Origin: Kiritimatiellia bacterium
GTDB taxonomy: Bacteria; Verrucomicrobiota; Kiritimatiellia; RFP12; UBA1067
DNA length: 13,519 bases
Assembly (NCBI GenBank): GCA_017411125.1
Contig: JAFPNP010000341.1
Span: forward strand, 1 to 13,519
Direction of reading: 5' to 3'
Position numbers and translations under genes: made by a program
Notes under the pieces: generated by a model
The model's database searches: none
Told to the model about the DNA's origin: nothing
Seen by the model: the letters and a program-made list of their open reading frames with translations, nothing else
Part shown: one piece after another, positions 7,205-13,519 of the stretch
How positions within the stretch are numbered: position 1 is the stretch's first letter
How the letters are laid out: every line of letters begins with the position of its first letter

Positions 7205-8110
7205 TTACGCCGGGAAACCCTGCTGCAGCCGTTCAAGGGCGGCGATGCGATCTTCGATCGACGGGTGCGTGGAGAAAAGCGAAGTGTGCGAACCGGTTAT
7301 GCCCATCGCCCGGAGGGAATCGGGCAACACGCCGGGGCGGAGGTTGCCCAGCCTGCGGAGCGCGGCGATCATAGAGGACGGCGATCCGAGCAGGTTCGCG
7401 CTGCCGGCGTCCGCCGCGTATTCGCGGCGGCGCGAATGCCAGTATACGATGAGGGACGCGGCGATGCCGAGTGTCATCTGCATTATGTAGTACACGAGGT
7501 AGTAGGTTCCGTGCGACGAGCCCCTTCGATCCCTTCCGTTCGAAAGCGCTCCGGACGCCACGGCGGCAACCAGCCGGGAGAAGAATATCACGCAGGCGTT
7601 CAACACGCCCTGGACGAGAGTGGTTGTCACCATGTCCCCGTTTGCGACGTGGCTCATTTCGTGCCCCAGCACGGCCCGCAGTTCCTCGCGCGTCATCTGC
7701 TCCATGATGCGCGTGGATACGGCGACGAGCGCGGAGTTGCGGAACGCCCCGGTGGCGAACGCGTTCGCCTCGCCTTCGTATATGGCGACCTCCGGCATCT
7801 TCACGTTCGCGCGCTCGGCGAGCGAGCGGACGGTGTCCACGAGCCAGCGCTCCGCCTCGCCCTCGGAGCCGTCGATGGTCGTCGCGCCGACGCTGAACTT
7901 CGCGATGGTCTTGGAGAGCAACAGCGATACAAGCGAGCCGCCCATGCCGAATATCAGCGAGAACACCGCGAGCGACGTCATGTCCAGCCCGGTTCCGTAG
8001 AAGGCGGCGTTCGGGTCGATTCCCATCAACGCGCATACGACGTGGAATGCCACCATCATGACGATCATGACGGCGAAGTTCGTGGCAAGGAAGAGTATTA
8101 TTCTTTTCAT
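7205..8110 (-). CDS. htpX: Membrane zinc protease HtpX
   Basis: A 301-residue M48B integral-membrane metalloprotease that degrades damaged or misassembled membrane proteins, usually as part of an envelope stress response. The zinc site is HEMSH (His150, Glu151, His154), and the third ligand is Glu230 in RREYAADAGS. Four hydrophobic segments are visible, at roughly residues 4-26, 42-66, 165-187 and 200-221, with the active site on the cytoplasmic side in the family. The start MKRIILFLATNF at 8110 matches HtpX N-termini and is preceded by a TATAAT 9 nt upstream. An in-frame ATG 43 codons further upstream would include the promoter and is rejected. Confidence 0.95.
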   Translation of the reverse strand: MKRIILFLATNFAVMIVMMVAFHVVCALMGIDPNAAFYGTGLDMTSLAVFSLIFGMGGSLVSLLLSKTIAKFSVGATTIDGSEGEAERWLVDTVRSLAERANVKMPEVAIYEGEANAFATGAFRNSALVAVSTRIMEQMTREELRAVLGHEMSHVANGDMVTTTLVQGVLNACVIFFSRLVAAVASGALSNGRDRRGSSHGTYYLVYYIMQMTLGIAASLIVYWHSRRREYAADAGSANLLGSPSSMIAALRRLGNLRPGVLPDSLRAMGITGSHTSLFSTHPSIEDRIAALERLQQGFPA

Positions 8111-8119
8111 GGCGGCAAC

Positions 8120-8128
8120 ATTATAGCA
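8120..8128 (-). promoter_or_regulatory. Extended -10 promoter of htpX, predicted near-leaderless
   Basis: The minus strand reads TGCTATAAT (plus 8120-8128), a consensus extended -10. It is followed by 9 nt and the ATG, and those 9 nt contain no Shine-Dalgarno. Initiation about 7 nt after the -10 would leave a leader of 2-3 nt at most. No -35 match is seen at the expected distance. Confidence 0.6.
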
Positions 8129-8171
8129 CACTTTCGTCCCGTCGGCGCGGTTCTGCGTTCGAGGTAGGCAA

Positions 8172-8201
8172 TTGACAAGTACGCGGGAACTTGGGTATAC
8201 T
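8172..8201 (+). promoter_or_regulatory. Consensus promoter of the M6-like protease gene, predicted leaderless
   Basis: TTGACA (8172-8177) and TATACT (8196-8201) are separated by 18 nt. The ATG at 8209 follows the -10 box after only 7 nt, without a Shine-Dalgarno, so transcription should start at the initiation codon. The promoter is back to back with that of htpX in a 98-bp divergent intergenic region. Confidence 0.7.
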
Positions 8202-8208
8202 TTTGCGT

Positions 8209-10668
8209 ATGAACTTGCACACGCTGTCTCTTTGCACATTATGTATCGTCGTGGTGCTGCCGTCCATCCTCGCCGCCGTGCCGGCGAGGAAGTCGTCGAA
8301 GGCGTCCGAAAACGAGATGCCTCAGGAATTCCGCGCCGGGGGCGACGCGATGCGGCGTACCTCGGCGACGTTTGCGCCCGTGCGCACGACGCCCAAACGC
8401 CAAGGCGAGTTCACGGTCAATCTTGTCGTGATAGCGTTCCCGGACTGCGTCGCGCCGGATTCCGCCGACACCGTTCGCGACGACCTCTCGCGCCTCAACG
8501 GCGGCACGATCGCGGAATACTACAAGGAATATTCGCAAGGAATCACGTGGCCCGTGCTGGCGGCATACCCGAAAATCTACATGGCCCCGAATCCCCTTGG
8601 CTACTATTGCCGCCACGACGAACACGCCAACCCGCTTGGATACAAGGGCGATGACGGCGGCAGGGCGGTAAAGCTGCGCGCGGACGCGCTGCGCGCCGTG
8701 CAGTCTTCCGGCAAAGGCATGAGAAGAGACGCTGTCACGTGCTACGTGTATTGCACGAAACTCAGCAGCGACGAAGAAGTGCTCGAGAAATGGATACGTC
8801 CCCATTACCCGCCGAAACCTTCGCAAGAGATGCTCGAAGCGGGAGCAAAGGACAAGATGAGACGATACAAGCCGCCGATCTGCTGGGCCGATCCTCTCTG
8901 GCCGAACTCCATTCCGCAGGTGACCCACCCGTCGAACGGCGGGGCGATCGTCCACGAGCTTGGACACGTCCTCGGCGCGCCCGACTTCTACCACGCATCC
9001 GAAGAACGCGACGGCGTTCCGGGCGGACCGTGCCTTGCGTGGGCCTACGGGCCGACAGGACCGGCGTTCTGCCGCGTGACGTACCATGCGTTCGTGCCGC
9101 CGGCCGCCTATCCCAAAATCACCGCGCCGGGAGACGTCACGCTCAGTCCGCGCTCGACACAATATCCAAAGGAAAAGGATGCGAAGACACCTCCGCTCGG
9201 CGTGTTCGTCCCGTCCAGCCATCCGAACTACATCTTCTGCATCGAATACTGCCACGGCGAAAAGCCGCCCGTCGGCAATCCCAACGCGGAAGGTCTGCTC
9301 GTCCACGTGATAAACGTCACGCTGCGCTCGCCGATGCTCGGCCCGCCCGATCTCTGCTACACGTACCGAACCGACGATCCCGACTGCAAGGCGCTTGATG
9401 GTGGCGATGCGTTTCTCAAGCCCGGCGACAAATTCGACGAGAACAGCAACCCTGCCGCCGTGCTGCCCAACCACATCCCGGCCGGCATCGCAATATCGGA
9501 CATAAGGAACAACGGCGACGGCACATGCACGTTCAGGCTGGACTTCCCCCAGACCAAACTCAAGCGCGCCGAGCTGGATTTCTCCCTTCTTCCGCAAACG
9601 GAAATGGTAGACCTCACCGAGCCTTTGCCGACGTCCTTCCGCGCCACGATGAACGTCCGCTACCGCGGCGAACCGTTGCTTACGGAATATGGCTTCTGCT
9701 ATGGCCTCAAGAAAGACCCCACGGAAAAGACCGGGAAACTCTTTCCTCTCCACCACCGCGACAGGTACGATGCGCGCATCATCGACTTGACGCCAGGCGT
9801 CATGTACTGCGTGAGGGCGTATGCCCGCAATGAGAACGGAATACGCTACAGCAGCAACCAGAAAGGCATCGTGCTGCCGTCGGAAGACACGCCGGGATGC
9901 ACGTTCACGTCCACTCTCTTCGGTCCGTCCGACAGACTTCTCTCCAACTGGTACTACCAGAGGTGGTACTACGGCGTGACCAGCGACAACGTCGCCAGAT
10001 CGGCAAACCCCATATTCGCCTTCATGGCGCTTGCGAACTACTACCGCGCAATGCCCGCGAAAAGGCCGCCAAGAGGCCGCGACGCGATCGACTTCGCGTT
10101 CGTCCACTCGAATCCATCCTCGTCGCGCCCGAAACACAGGATGGTCGAGACGGAAAAGCTGTTCAATGCCGTGCGGGAGATTTTGAAAGACGCCGGCCTC
10201 TGGCAAAGCGATTTCATAGTCAAGCAGTACTCGGAAAACGGTAGGCTGCTGAAAAGGCCGAGCGTTGCGTCGGGGAAGAACTCCGCTTTCGGTGAACTTG
10301 CGCCATGGGTCAAGAAATGCGCCGGCGCGCTTGGCGTAGCCGAACCCGAAAAGACATTCTTCCCGTGCAAGGCGGCGGAAGACCTTCAACGGCTGGCGCC
10401 CGAAATCCGCCGCTGGATTCTCAAGTCGCAGCCCGTCCTCGTCGTGCGCGAGAACCTGCCTGCGTCCGAAGAGATTTCCGCCCGCTGGCCGCTGGACATC
10501 GCGATAATCGACGGACTGGGCGAAGACGAACAGGCTTTCCACGTCGTGTTCCCCGGCGGCAAGGACCGCGGCACCGGGACGGAAAGCGGCGTGATGCCGC
10601 TGGAGGATCTGCTGCGCCGCACTACGAAAGCCGTCGTGATGTTTTACCGTCCAAACGCCAAGAAGTAA
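8209..10668 (+). CDS. Secreted M6-like metalloprotease with FN3-like and degenerate C39-like domains
   Basis: An 819-residue exported protein. Residues 1-23 form a signal peptide (hydrophobic core CIVVVLPSILAA). The catalytic region carries HELGHVLGAPDFYH at 249-262, the HExxHxxGxxD zinc signature of M6/immune-inhibitor-A-type peptidases, with Glu250 catalytic and Asp259 the expected third ligand. About residues 454-564 form an FN3-like domain ending in the usual LTPGVMYCVRAYARNENG block. The last 250 residues resemble a papain/C39-like fold: an ANPIFAFMALANYY helix start near 600 and AFHVVFPGGKDRGTG with His778. The position where a catalytic Cys would be expected is Ile602/Phe603, so this domain looks inactive. 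I start at 8209, not the upstream TTG at 8191, because the promoter overlaps the latter. Role inferred: extracellular protein digestion or processing. Confidence 0.82.
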   Translation: MNLHTLSLCTLCIVVVLPSILAAVPARKSSKASENEMPQEFRAGGDAMRRTSATFAPVRTTPKRQGEFTVNLVVIAFPDCVAPDSADTVRDDLSRLNGGTIAEYYKEYSQGITWPVLAAYPKIYMAPNPLGYYCRHDEHANPLGYKGDDGGRAVKLRADALRAVQSSGKGMRRDAVTCYVYCTKLSSDEEVLEKWIRPHYPPKPSQEMLEAGAKDKMRRYKPPICWADPLWPNSIPQVTHPSNGGAIVHELGHVLGAPDFYHASEERDGVPGGPCLAWAYGPTGPAFCRVTYHAFVPPAAYPKITAPGDVTLSPRSTQYPKEKDAKTPPLGVFVPSSHPNYIFCIEYCHGEKPPVGNPNAEGLLVHVINVTLRSPMLGPPDLCYTYRTDDPDCKALDGGDAFLKPGDKFDENSNPAAVLPNHIPAGIAISDIRNNGDGTCTFRLDFPQTKLKRAELDFSLLPQTEMVDLTEPLPTSFRATMNVRYRGEPLLTEYGFCYGLKKDPTEKTGKLFPLHHRDRYDARIIDLTPGVMYCVRAYARNENGIRYSSNQKGIVLPSEDTPGCTFTSTLFGPSDRLLSNWYYQRWYYGVTSDNVARSANPIFAFMALANYYRAMPAKRPPRGRDAIDFAFVHSNPSSSRPKHRMVETEKLFNAVREILKDAGLWQSDFIVKQYSENGRLLKRPSVASGKNSAFGELAPWVKKCAGALGVAEPEKTFFPCKAAEDLQRLAPEIRRWILKSQPVLVVRENLPASEEISARWPLDIAIIDGLGEDEQAFHVVFPGGKDRGTGTESGVMPLEDLLRRTTKAVVMFYRPNAKK

Positions 10669-10669
10669 C

Positions 10670-10707
10670 GTCTCGCCGCGCATGCAACCGTAGACTTTTG
10701 TTTTTTT
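10670..10707 (+). terminator. Possible weak terminator after the protease gene
   Basis: The protease stop is followed by GTCT (10670-10673) pairing with AGAC (10692-10695) around a GCATGC-containing loop. The sequence then runs into a strong T tract, TTTTGTTTTTTT, at 10696-10707. The stem is only 4 bp, so the T tract is the main support. Confidence 0.3.
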
Positions 10708-10711
10708 GGGA

Positions 10712-10740
10712 TTGCAATGGTGACAAAAATATCGTATCAT
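10712..10740 (+). promoter_or_regulatory. Promoter of the histone-like gene
   Basis: TTGCAA (10712-10717), a 17-nt spacer and TATCAT (10735-10740) give a plausible sigma-70-type promoter. Transcription from about 10747 would give a leader of about 60 nt. ATGCGG (10751-10756) can pair with CCGCAT (10780-10785) in that leader. A Shine-Dalgarno AAAGGA (10796-10801) lies 8 nt before the ATG. Confidence 0.5.
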
Positions 10741-10809
10741 TATTGCAGAGATGCGGAGATTGTGCCGACGTCCGGTGCGCCGCATGTCAGCAAAAAAAGG
10801 ATACGATAA

Positions 10810-11076
10810 ATGGCAACTGCAAAGAAGGCTCCTGTCAAGAAGGCCGCGCCGAAGAAAACATGCGCTAAGAAGTGCTGCTGCGCCAAAGCGCCCGTGAAGA
10901 AAGTCGCTGCCGCGAAAAAGCCCGCTCCCGCGAAGAAGGCGGCGGCGCCTGCGAAAAAGGCTGCGGCTCCTGTGAAGAAAGCGGCTCCCGCGAAGAAGGC
11001 CGCTCCTGCGAAGAAGGTTGCAGCGCCTGCGAAGAAAGCAACCGCGAAGAAGGCTCCTGCCAAGAAAGCGAAATGA
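10810..11076 (+). CDS. Histone H1-like lysine/alanine-rich DNA-binding protein
   Basis: An 88-residue, extremely basic protein made almost entirely of K, A, P and V in repeats of the PAKKAA/PVKKAA type, like the C-terminal tail of eukaryotic H1 and bacterial H1-like proteins (chlamydial Hc2, AlgP-type tails). It is expected to coat and compact DNA in the nucleoid. No folded domain is visible. Near the N-terminus is an unusual cysteine cluster (Cys18, then Cys22-Cys24) between lysines, which could bind metal or be redox-active. It has its own promoter, a clear Shine-Dalgarno and a strong terminator, so it is a single-gene unit, probably well expressed. Repetitive codons make the opposite strand look open; that is a shadow. 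Confidence 0.85.
   Translation: MATAKKAPVKKAAPKKTCAKKCCCAKAPVKKVAAAKKPAPAKKAAAPAKKAAAPVKKAAPAKKAAPAKKVAAPAKKATAKKAPAKKAK
10897..11070 (+). repeat. Internal degenerate repeats encoding KKAAAPA units
   Basis: Units around GCGAAGAAGGC with variable third bases and spacers recur through the histone-like gene. The array can expand or contract by slippage in whole-codon steps, so protein length probably varies between related strains. Confidence 0.6.
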
Positions 11077-11105
11077 GGTAGAAAGCAGTTCTCCAAACTG
11101 CACCT

Positions 11106-11143
11106 GCTTGCCCGCGCCTACCGACGGGCAAGCTTTTTGTTTT
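11106..11143 (+). terminator. Strong intrinsic terminator of the histone-like gene
   Basis: GCTTGCCCG (11106-11114) pairs perfectly over 9 bp with CGGGCAAGC (11125-11133), with a 10-nt loop, followed directly by TTTTTGTTTT. It lies 30 nt after the stop codon and between convergent genes. On the minus strand no U-run follows the hairpin, so it should not terminate the DUF6807 transcript efficiently. Confidence 0.92.
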
Positions 11144-11169
11144 CAGTTTCAATTCGCGGCCGCGACAAA

Positions 11170-11955
11170 CTACCGTACCGTGATGCGGTATCTGTTTACG
11201 CGCTTTTCGCCTTTGGAAAGGCGCCACGAGCCGCGTATGCAGTGGCTAGGCGCGATCCCCAGCTGGCCGTCCACGCGCCACGGGTTCGGATGGCCGGGAT
11301 TGCCGGGCAAGTCTTCGATACGCACCGTTCCGTTGGATCCGCGCCCTTCGATCGGCATGGAAACCTCCACCCATTCCGCCTCCTGCTGTTCGGCGGCGTT
11401 GTTGCGCTGCCCGCGCGAGTTCACGGCAAACTGGCGTTTGGCGTTCTCCTTTCGGAACGGCATGCGAAGGAAAAGGCCTCCATACGCCCATTTGCCGAAC
11501 GAGACGTCCGAATGGTTCGCGGCGAGCGTCCATTCCAGATCGAGCACGTAGTTGGTGCCGCCGTCGCGGAGCGTCCACTTTTGCGTTTCGTCCAAAACGG
11601 GTTCGCCATTTTCGCGCGTCCAGCGCGTGCGGACCTCCCACCGTGCGGAATTGCCGTCGATTGCGGGACGGGCGACGGGTTTCGGATGAAACTGGCCGGT
11701 TTCCTTCTCCCAGAAGTTCACGCCGTTTACGGCGTGGAGGCCGGTGTACAGACCATGCTGCCACGGATGGTGTTTCGGGCGGTTCTCGGTGTAGGCGCCT
11801 TTCCCGTCCGGAGCCATGAGCGGATGGATGTAGGGCCTGGCATCCTTTGCCGCGTGTTGTTCGAGGACGACCGTGCCGTCGTCGCGCTGCAGCCGCCACC
11901 CGTCTGGCAGCTGGATTGCGGCAAGCGCGGCGAAGGCCAGACTACACGCGAACAT
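11170..11955 (-). CDS. DUF6807 (PmoA-like) family protein
   Basis: A 261-residue protein of the DUF6807 family, once labelled 'methane oxygenase PmoA' but unrelated to methane oxidation. The family block is clear: RPYIHPLMAPDGKGAYTE at about residues 40-57, then HHPWQHGLYTGLHAVNGVNFW. The function is not established; its frequent neighbours are Gfo/Idh/MocA oxidoreductases and sugar-degradation genes. The ATG at 11955 lies inside the end of the oxidoreductase gene (14-nt overlap). It is supported by GGAGG (plus 11963-11967) 7 nt upstream. The first 13 residues (MFACSLAFAALAA) resemble a short signal peptide but lack the usual positive N-region, so export is uncertain. Confidence 0.82.
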   Translation of the reverse strand: MFACSLAFAALAAIQLPDGWRLQRDDGTVVLEQHAAKDARPYIHPLMAPDGKGAYTENRPKHHPWQHGLYTGLHAVNGVNFWEKETGQFHPKPVARPAIDGNSARWEVRTRWTRENGEPVLDETQKWTLRDGGTNYVLDLEWTLAANHSDVSFGKWAYGGLFLRMPFRKENAKRQFAVNSRGQRNNAAEQQEAEWVEVSMPIEGRGSNGTVRIEDLPGNPGHPNPWRVDGQLGIAPSHCIRGSWRLSKGEKRVNRYRITVR

Positions 11956-13291
11956 CGTCGAGCCTCCAGCCGTTGAGATAGGGACGTGACTTGAGCAACT
12001 TGTTAGCCTCTTCGTCGTTCGTGTAGCGGAACGCGGCGGAATCGAACTTCAACGCCTTTCCGCGTTTGATCGAGTGAAGCGCCATCTGCGGAAGGAGGTC
12101 GGAGTGCCACGCTTTTTCCGCCTGCGTCATTACGCATTCGGTGCGGCCGGACGTGATGGCGTCTATGAAATCCGCCGCCATTCCGCCTTTGTAGTGCGGC
12201 AGCTTGAGCGCCATCTTGCCGGGCTTGAGGCTGGTTTTGGCGATGTTCGGAATGGAGGTCTTGAAACCGCGCTCCTCCGCCTGCGCCCAAGCCTTCGTTC
12301 CGACGAAGCGTATTCCGTGCTCCATGCCGTACTTGTTGGTGTCGTTGTCTACGAACCGCACGCGCGGACCCTTTGCGTACACAAGTTCCGCGTTCCATGC
12401 GACCACGGTGTCCGTCATGCTAGAACCTGGATACGGGAACGTGCCGAAGCCGCGCACTTCGACGGGGAGCTCGTCTTCGCGCCGCAGGCAGAACTGCGAA
12501 AGGTCGAGGTAGTGGCAGCCCCAGCACTGCGCCATGCCGTTTGGAGAGTACTGGCTCATCAGTTCGGTGGGCCAGATGCCGAGCTTCTTCTCGTTGAACG
12601 GCGTTATCTCGCATGGTCCGCACCATCTGTTCCAGTCCACATTTCCGGGCACGGGCTGCGCCGACATGTGATCCCAGTGTTTGTTGCCCACCGTCGCGCA
12701 GATCACTTCCTTGATCTCGCCCAGTTCGCCGTTGAGGGCGAGTTCGCCGGCCCACATGAAGTTCAGCATTCCGCGCCGCTGGAAATCGACCTGGAAGACC
12801 TGTCCTCTTTTTTTGGCAGCCTTCGCCGCGTCGACGATCGCACGGCCTTCTTCGGCGGACGGCGCGAACGGTTTTTCCATGAACACGTGCTTGCCGCTGT
12901 TGAGGGCGAGCACGGTGATGTACGGATGCCAATGGAGGTTTGCGGTCACCGCCACGGCGTCGACGTCTTTCGCCGTGCAGATTTCGCGGAACTCGCCGGT
13001 AGTGCGCACGCCGTGGCTGGAGCCGTAAGTGCGGGTTACGTATTTCGCCGCCCATCCGGAACGCACGCGCCGCAGGTCGCAGTCGGCCATCGCCACCAGC
13101 CGCACGTTGGGCAGCCCGACGAGCGACGGCACCACGCTGCGCGCCCGCGCGCCCAGTCCGATCACGCCGAGGGCTATCTTGTTGGAAGGCGCATTCGCGC
13201 CGAACACGTTCGCCGGGACGATCGCCGGCGCGGCTCCGGCCGCCAGCACTCCCTTGATGAAACACCTTCTGTTTCTGTCCGTCAATGCCAT
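11942..13291 (-). CDS. Tat-exported Gfo/Idh/MocA family oxidoreductase
   Basis: A 449-residue NAD(P)-dependent sugar or inositol oxidoreductase-like protein. The N-terminus is a twin-arginine signal (NRRCFIKG, Arg8-Arg9, then a hydrophobic run to about residue 32), so it should be exported folded with its cofactor. The Rossmann fold begins GVIGLGARAR (42-51). The family motif EKP is at 139-141, and His260/Asp263 in GCHYLDL match the HxxD region near the active site. I place the start at 13291 because AGGAGG (plus 13299-13304) is 7 nt from that ATG but only 1 nt from the in-frame ATG at 13297. It is the first gene of a two-gene unit with DUF6807. The substrate is unknown. Confidence 0.88.
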   Translation of the reverse strand: MALTDRNRRCFIKGVLAAGAAPAIVPANVFGANAPSNKIALGVIGLGARARSVVPSLVGLPNVRLVAMADCDLRRVRSGWAAKYVTRTYGSSHGVRTTGEFREICTAKDVDAVAVTANLHWHPYITVLALNSGKHVFMEKPFAPSAEEGRAIVDAAKAAKKRGQVFQVDFQRRGMLNFMWAGELALNGELGEIKEVICATVGNKHWDHMSAQPVPGNVDWNRWCGPCEITPFNEKKLGIWPTELMSQYSPNGMAQCWGCHYLDLSQFCLRREDELPVEVRGFGTFPYPGSSMTDTVVAWNAELVYAKGPRVRFVDNDTNKYGMEHGIRFVGTKAWAQAEERGFKTSIPNIAKTSLKPGKMALKLPHYKGGMAADFIDAITSGRTECVMTQAEKAWHSDLLPQMALHSIKRGKALKFDSAAFRYTNDEEANKLLKSRPYLNGWRLDDVRV

Positions 13292-13298
13292 TTTCATT

Positions 13299-13342
13299 CC
13301 TCCTTTGCTGTTTCTGCCCGTTCGACGGAAGCGATTGTACCA
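13299..13342 (-). promoter_or_regulatory. Promoter and Shine-Dalgarno of the oxidoreductase-DUF6807 unit
   Basis: The minus strand shows TGGTACAAT (plus 13334-13342), an extended -10 element, predicting a leader of about 36 nt. AGGAGG at plus 13299-13304 is optimally placed for the ATG at 13291. No clear -35 is present, which is common with extended -10 promoters. Confidence 0.55.
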
Positions 13343-13377
13343 TAAGCCGCCTGTCCGCGCCAGCAAATATGCGCGGG

Positions 13378-13399
13378 AATTGGAGGTTCCCCAATTTTT
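13378..13399. promoter_or_regulatory. AATTGG-N7-CCAATT dyad, operator or weak terminator
   Basis: A perfect 6-bp inverted repeat (13378-13383 and 13391-13396) is separated by 7 nt and followed on the plus strand by TTT. It lies between the oxidoreductase promoter and the ATG at 13405. This is a natural place for an operator of a divergent regulator. A weak plus-strand terminator or a dispersed repeat are alternatives. Confidence 0.35.
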
Positions 13400-13404
13400 G
13401 AGGC

Positions 13405-13519
13405 ATGAAAAACGTCACACCCCTGAAAACAAAGGGAGAAGTGGCGATTTCCGTTTTGCGTTAAGTGAAAATCCGGCGACAGGAGCGCAGAGGCGTTCCT
13501 TGTCGTGCGGCAGAAAATG
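13405..13519 (+). pseudogene. Possible frame-disrupted 5' end of a GntR-type regulator
   Basis: ATG at 13405 opens 19 codons, MKNVTPLKTKGEVAISVLR, then TAA at 13462. In the +1 frame just downstream, 13469-13519 reads KSGDRSAEAFLVVRQKM. Together these resemble the start of a GntR winged helix (VA..LR..I.SG.Y..G..F.SVRQ). A small deletion would explain the break. Position, divergent from a sugar-type oxidoreductase operon, fits a local regulator. The window ends here, so the helix-turn-helix core is not visible. Alternatives are a chance match or a real 19-residue ORF. Confidence 0.3.

Noticed and set aside
8111..8239. N-terminal extension of htpX by 43 residues
   Set aside because: It would run through the TATAAT box and the divergent promoter; HtpX proteins begin at MKRIILF.
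10751..10897. 48-codon Arg-rich ORF starting in the histone leader and overlapping the gene in another frame
   Set aside because: It has no Shine-Dalgarno, and its basic composition follows automatically from reading AAG-AAG repeats out of frame.
10740..11103. Minus-strand ORFs rich in F, A and G, resembling a repetitive membrane protein
   Set aside because: They are the reverse reading of the lysine/alanine codon repeats of the histone-like gene, which has its own promoter, Shine-Dalgarno and terminator on the plus strand.
8239..11103. Very long minus-strand ORF opposite the protease gene
   Set aside because: It is a GC-rich antisense shadow: the plus strand encodes a signal peptide, a zinc motif and recognisable domains, and has a consensus promoter.
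11170..11955. Particulate methane monooxygenase subunit (old PmoA label)
   Set aside because: The family was misnamed; the protein has no membrane helices and shows the DUF6807 RPYIHP/HHPWQHGLY blocks.

Overview
The window is GC-rich, gene-dense bacterial DNA. Its gene set suggests a PVC-group anaerobe, most likely a gut Kiritimatiellota/Verrucomicrobiota-type lineage. This is inferred from family content, not from a marker gene: a large secreted GH106-type rhamnosidase, a Tat-exported Gfo/Idh/MocA oxidoreductase overlapping a DUF6807 gene, a lysine/alanine-rich histone H1-like protein, and the anaerobic 2-oxoacid enzyme subunit IorA.

Layout, left to right. (1) 1-330 has no gene but is dense in structure: a perfect 16-bp inverted repeat encloses four 22-bp tandem repeats, then come a 28-bp dyad and a second 22-bp-period series built on CCTATAGG, a probable terminator, and a small GC-rich hairpin. 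(2) 331-3540 (-) is a GH106-type glycoside hydrolase with its own promoter. (3) 3573-8110 (-) holds five same-strand genes: htpX, iorA, a small lipoprotein, trmJ and a YgjP-like metallopeptidase. The last four are 3 nt apart or overlap by 1-4 nt and probably form one operon. htpX has its own promoter, and iorA may have another in the 61-bp gap. (4) 8209-10668 (+), divergent from htpX, is a secreted M6-like metalloprotease with an FN3-like domain and a C-terminal domain that looks like a dead papain/C39-like fold. (5) 10810-11076 (+) is an 88-residue histone H1-like protein with a cysteine cluster, closed by a strong intrinsic terminator. (6) 11170-13291 (-) is a two-gene unit, Gfo/Idh/MocA oxidoreductase then DUF6807, overlapping by 14 nt. 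(7) 13298-13519 holds the promoter of that unit, an AATTGG/CCAATT dyad, and what may be the broken 5' end of a divergent GntR-type regulator.

Two themes join the parts. First, secreted or sugar-related functions (rhamnosidase, Tat oxidoreductase plus DUF6807, exported protease) point to polysaccharide and protein scavenging. Second, three genes lacking a Shine-Dalgarno sequence (GH106, htpX, protease) each have a -10 hexamer ending only 6-9 nt before the ATG, which predicts leaderless mRNAs. Genes with a good Shine-Dalgarno (iorA, the oxidoreductase) have their -10 further upstream. No complete novel defence or mobile system is visible. The best candidates for something undescribed are the repeat/palindrome region at 1-256, the leaderless promoter pattern, and the degenerate domain on the protease.
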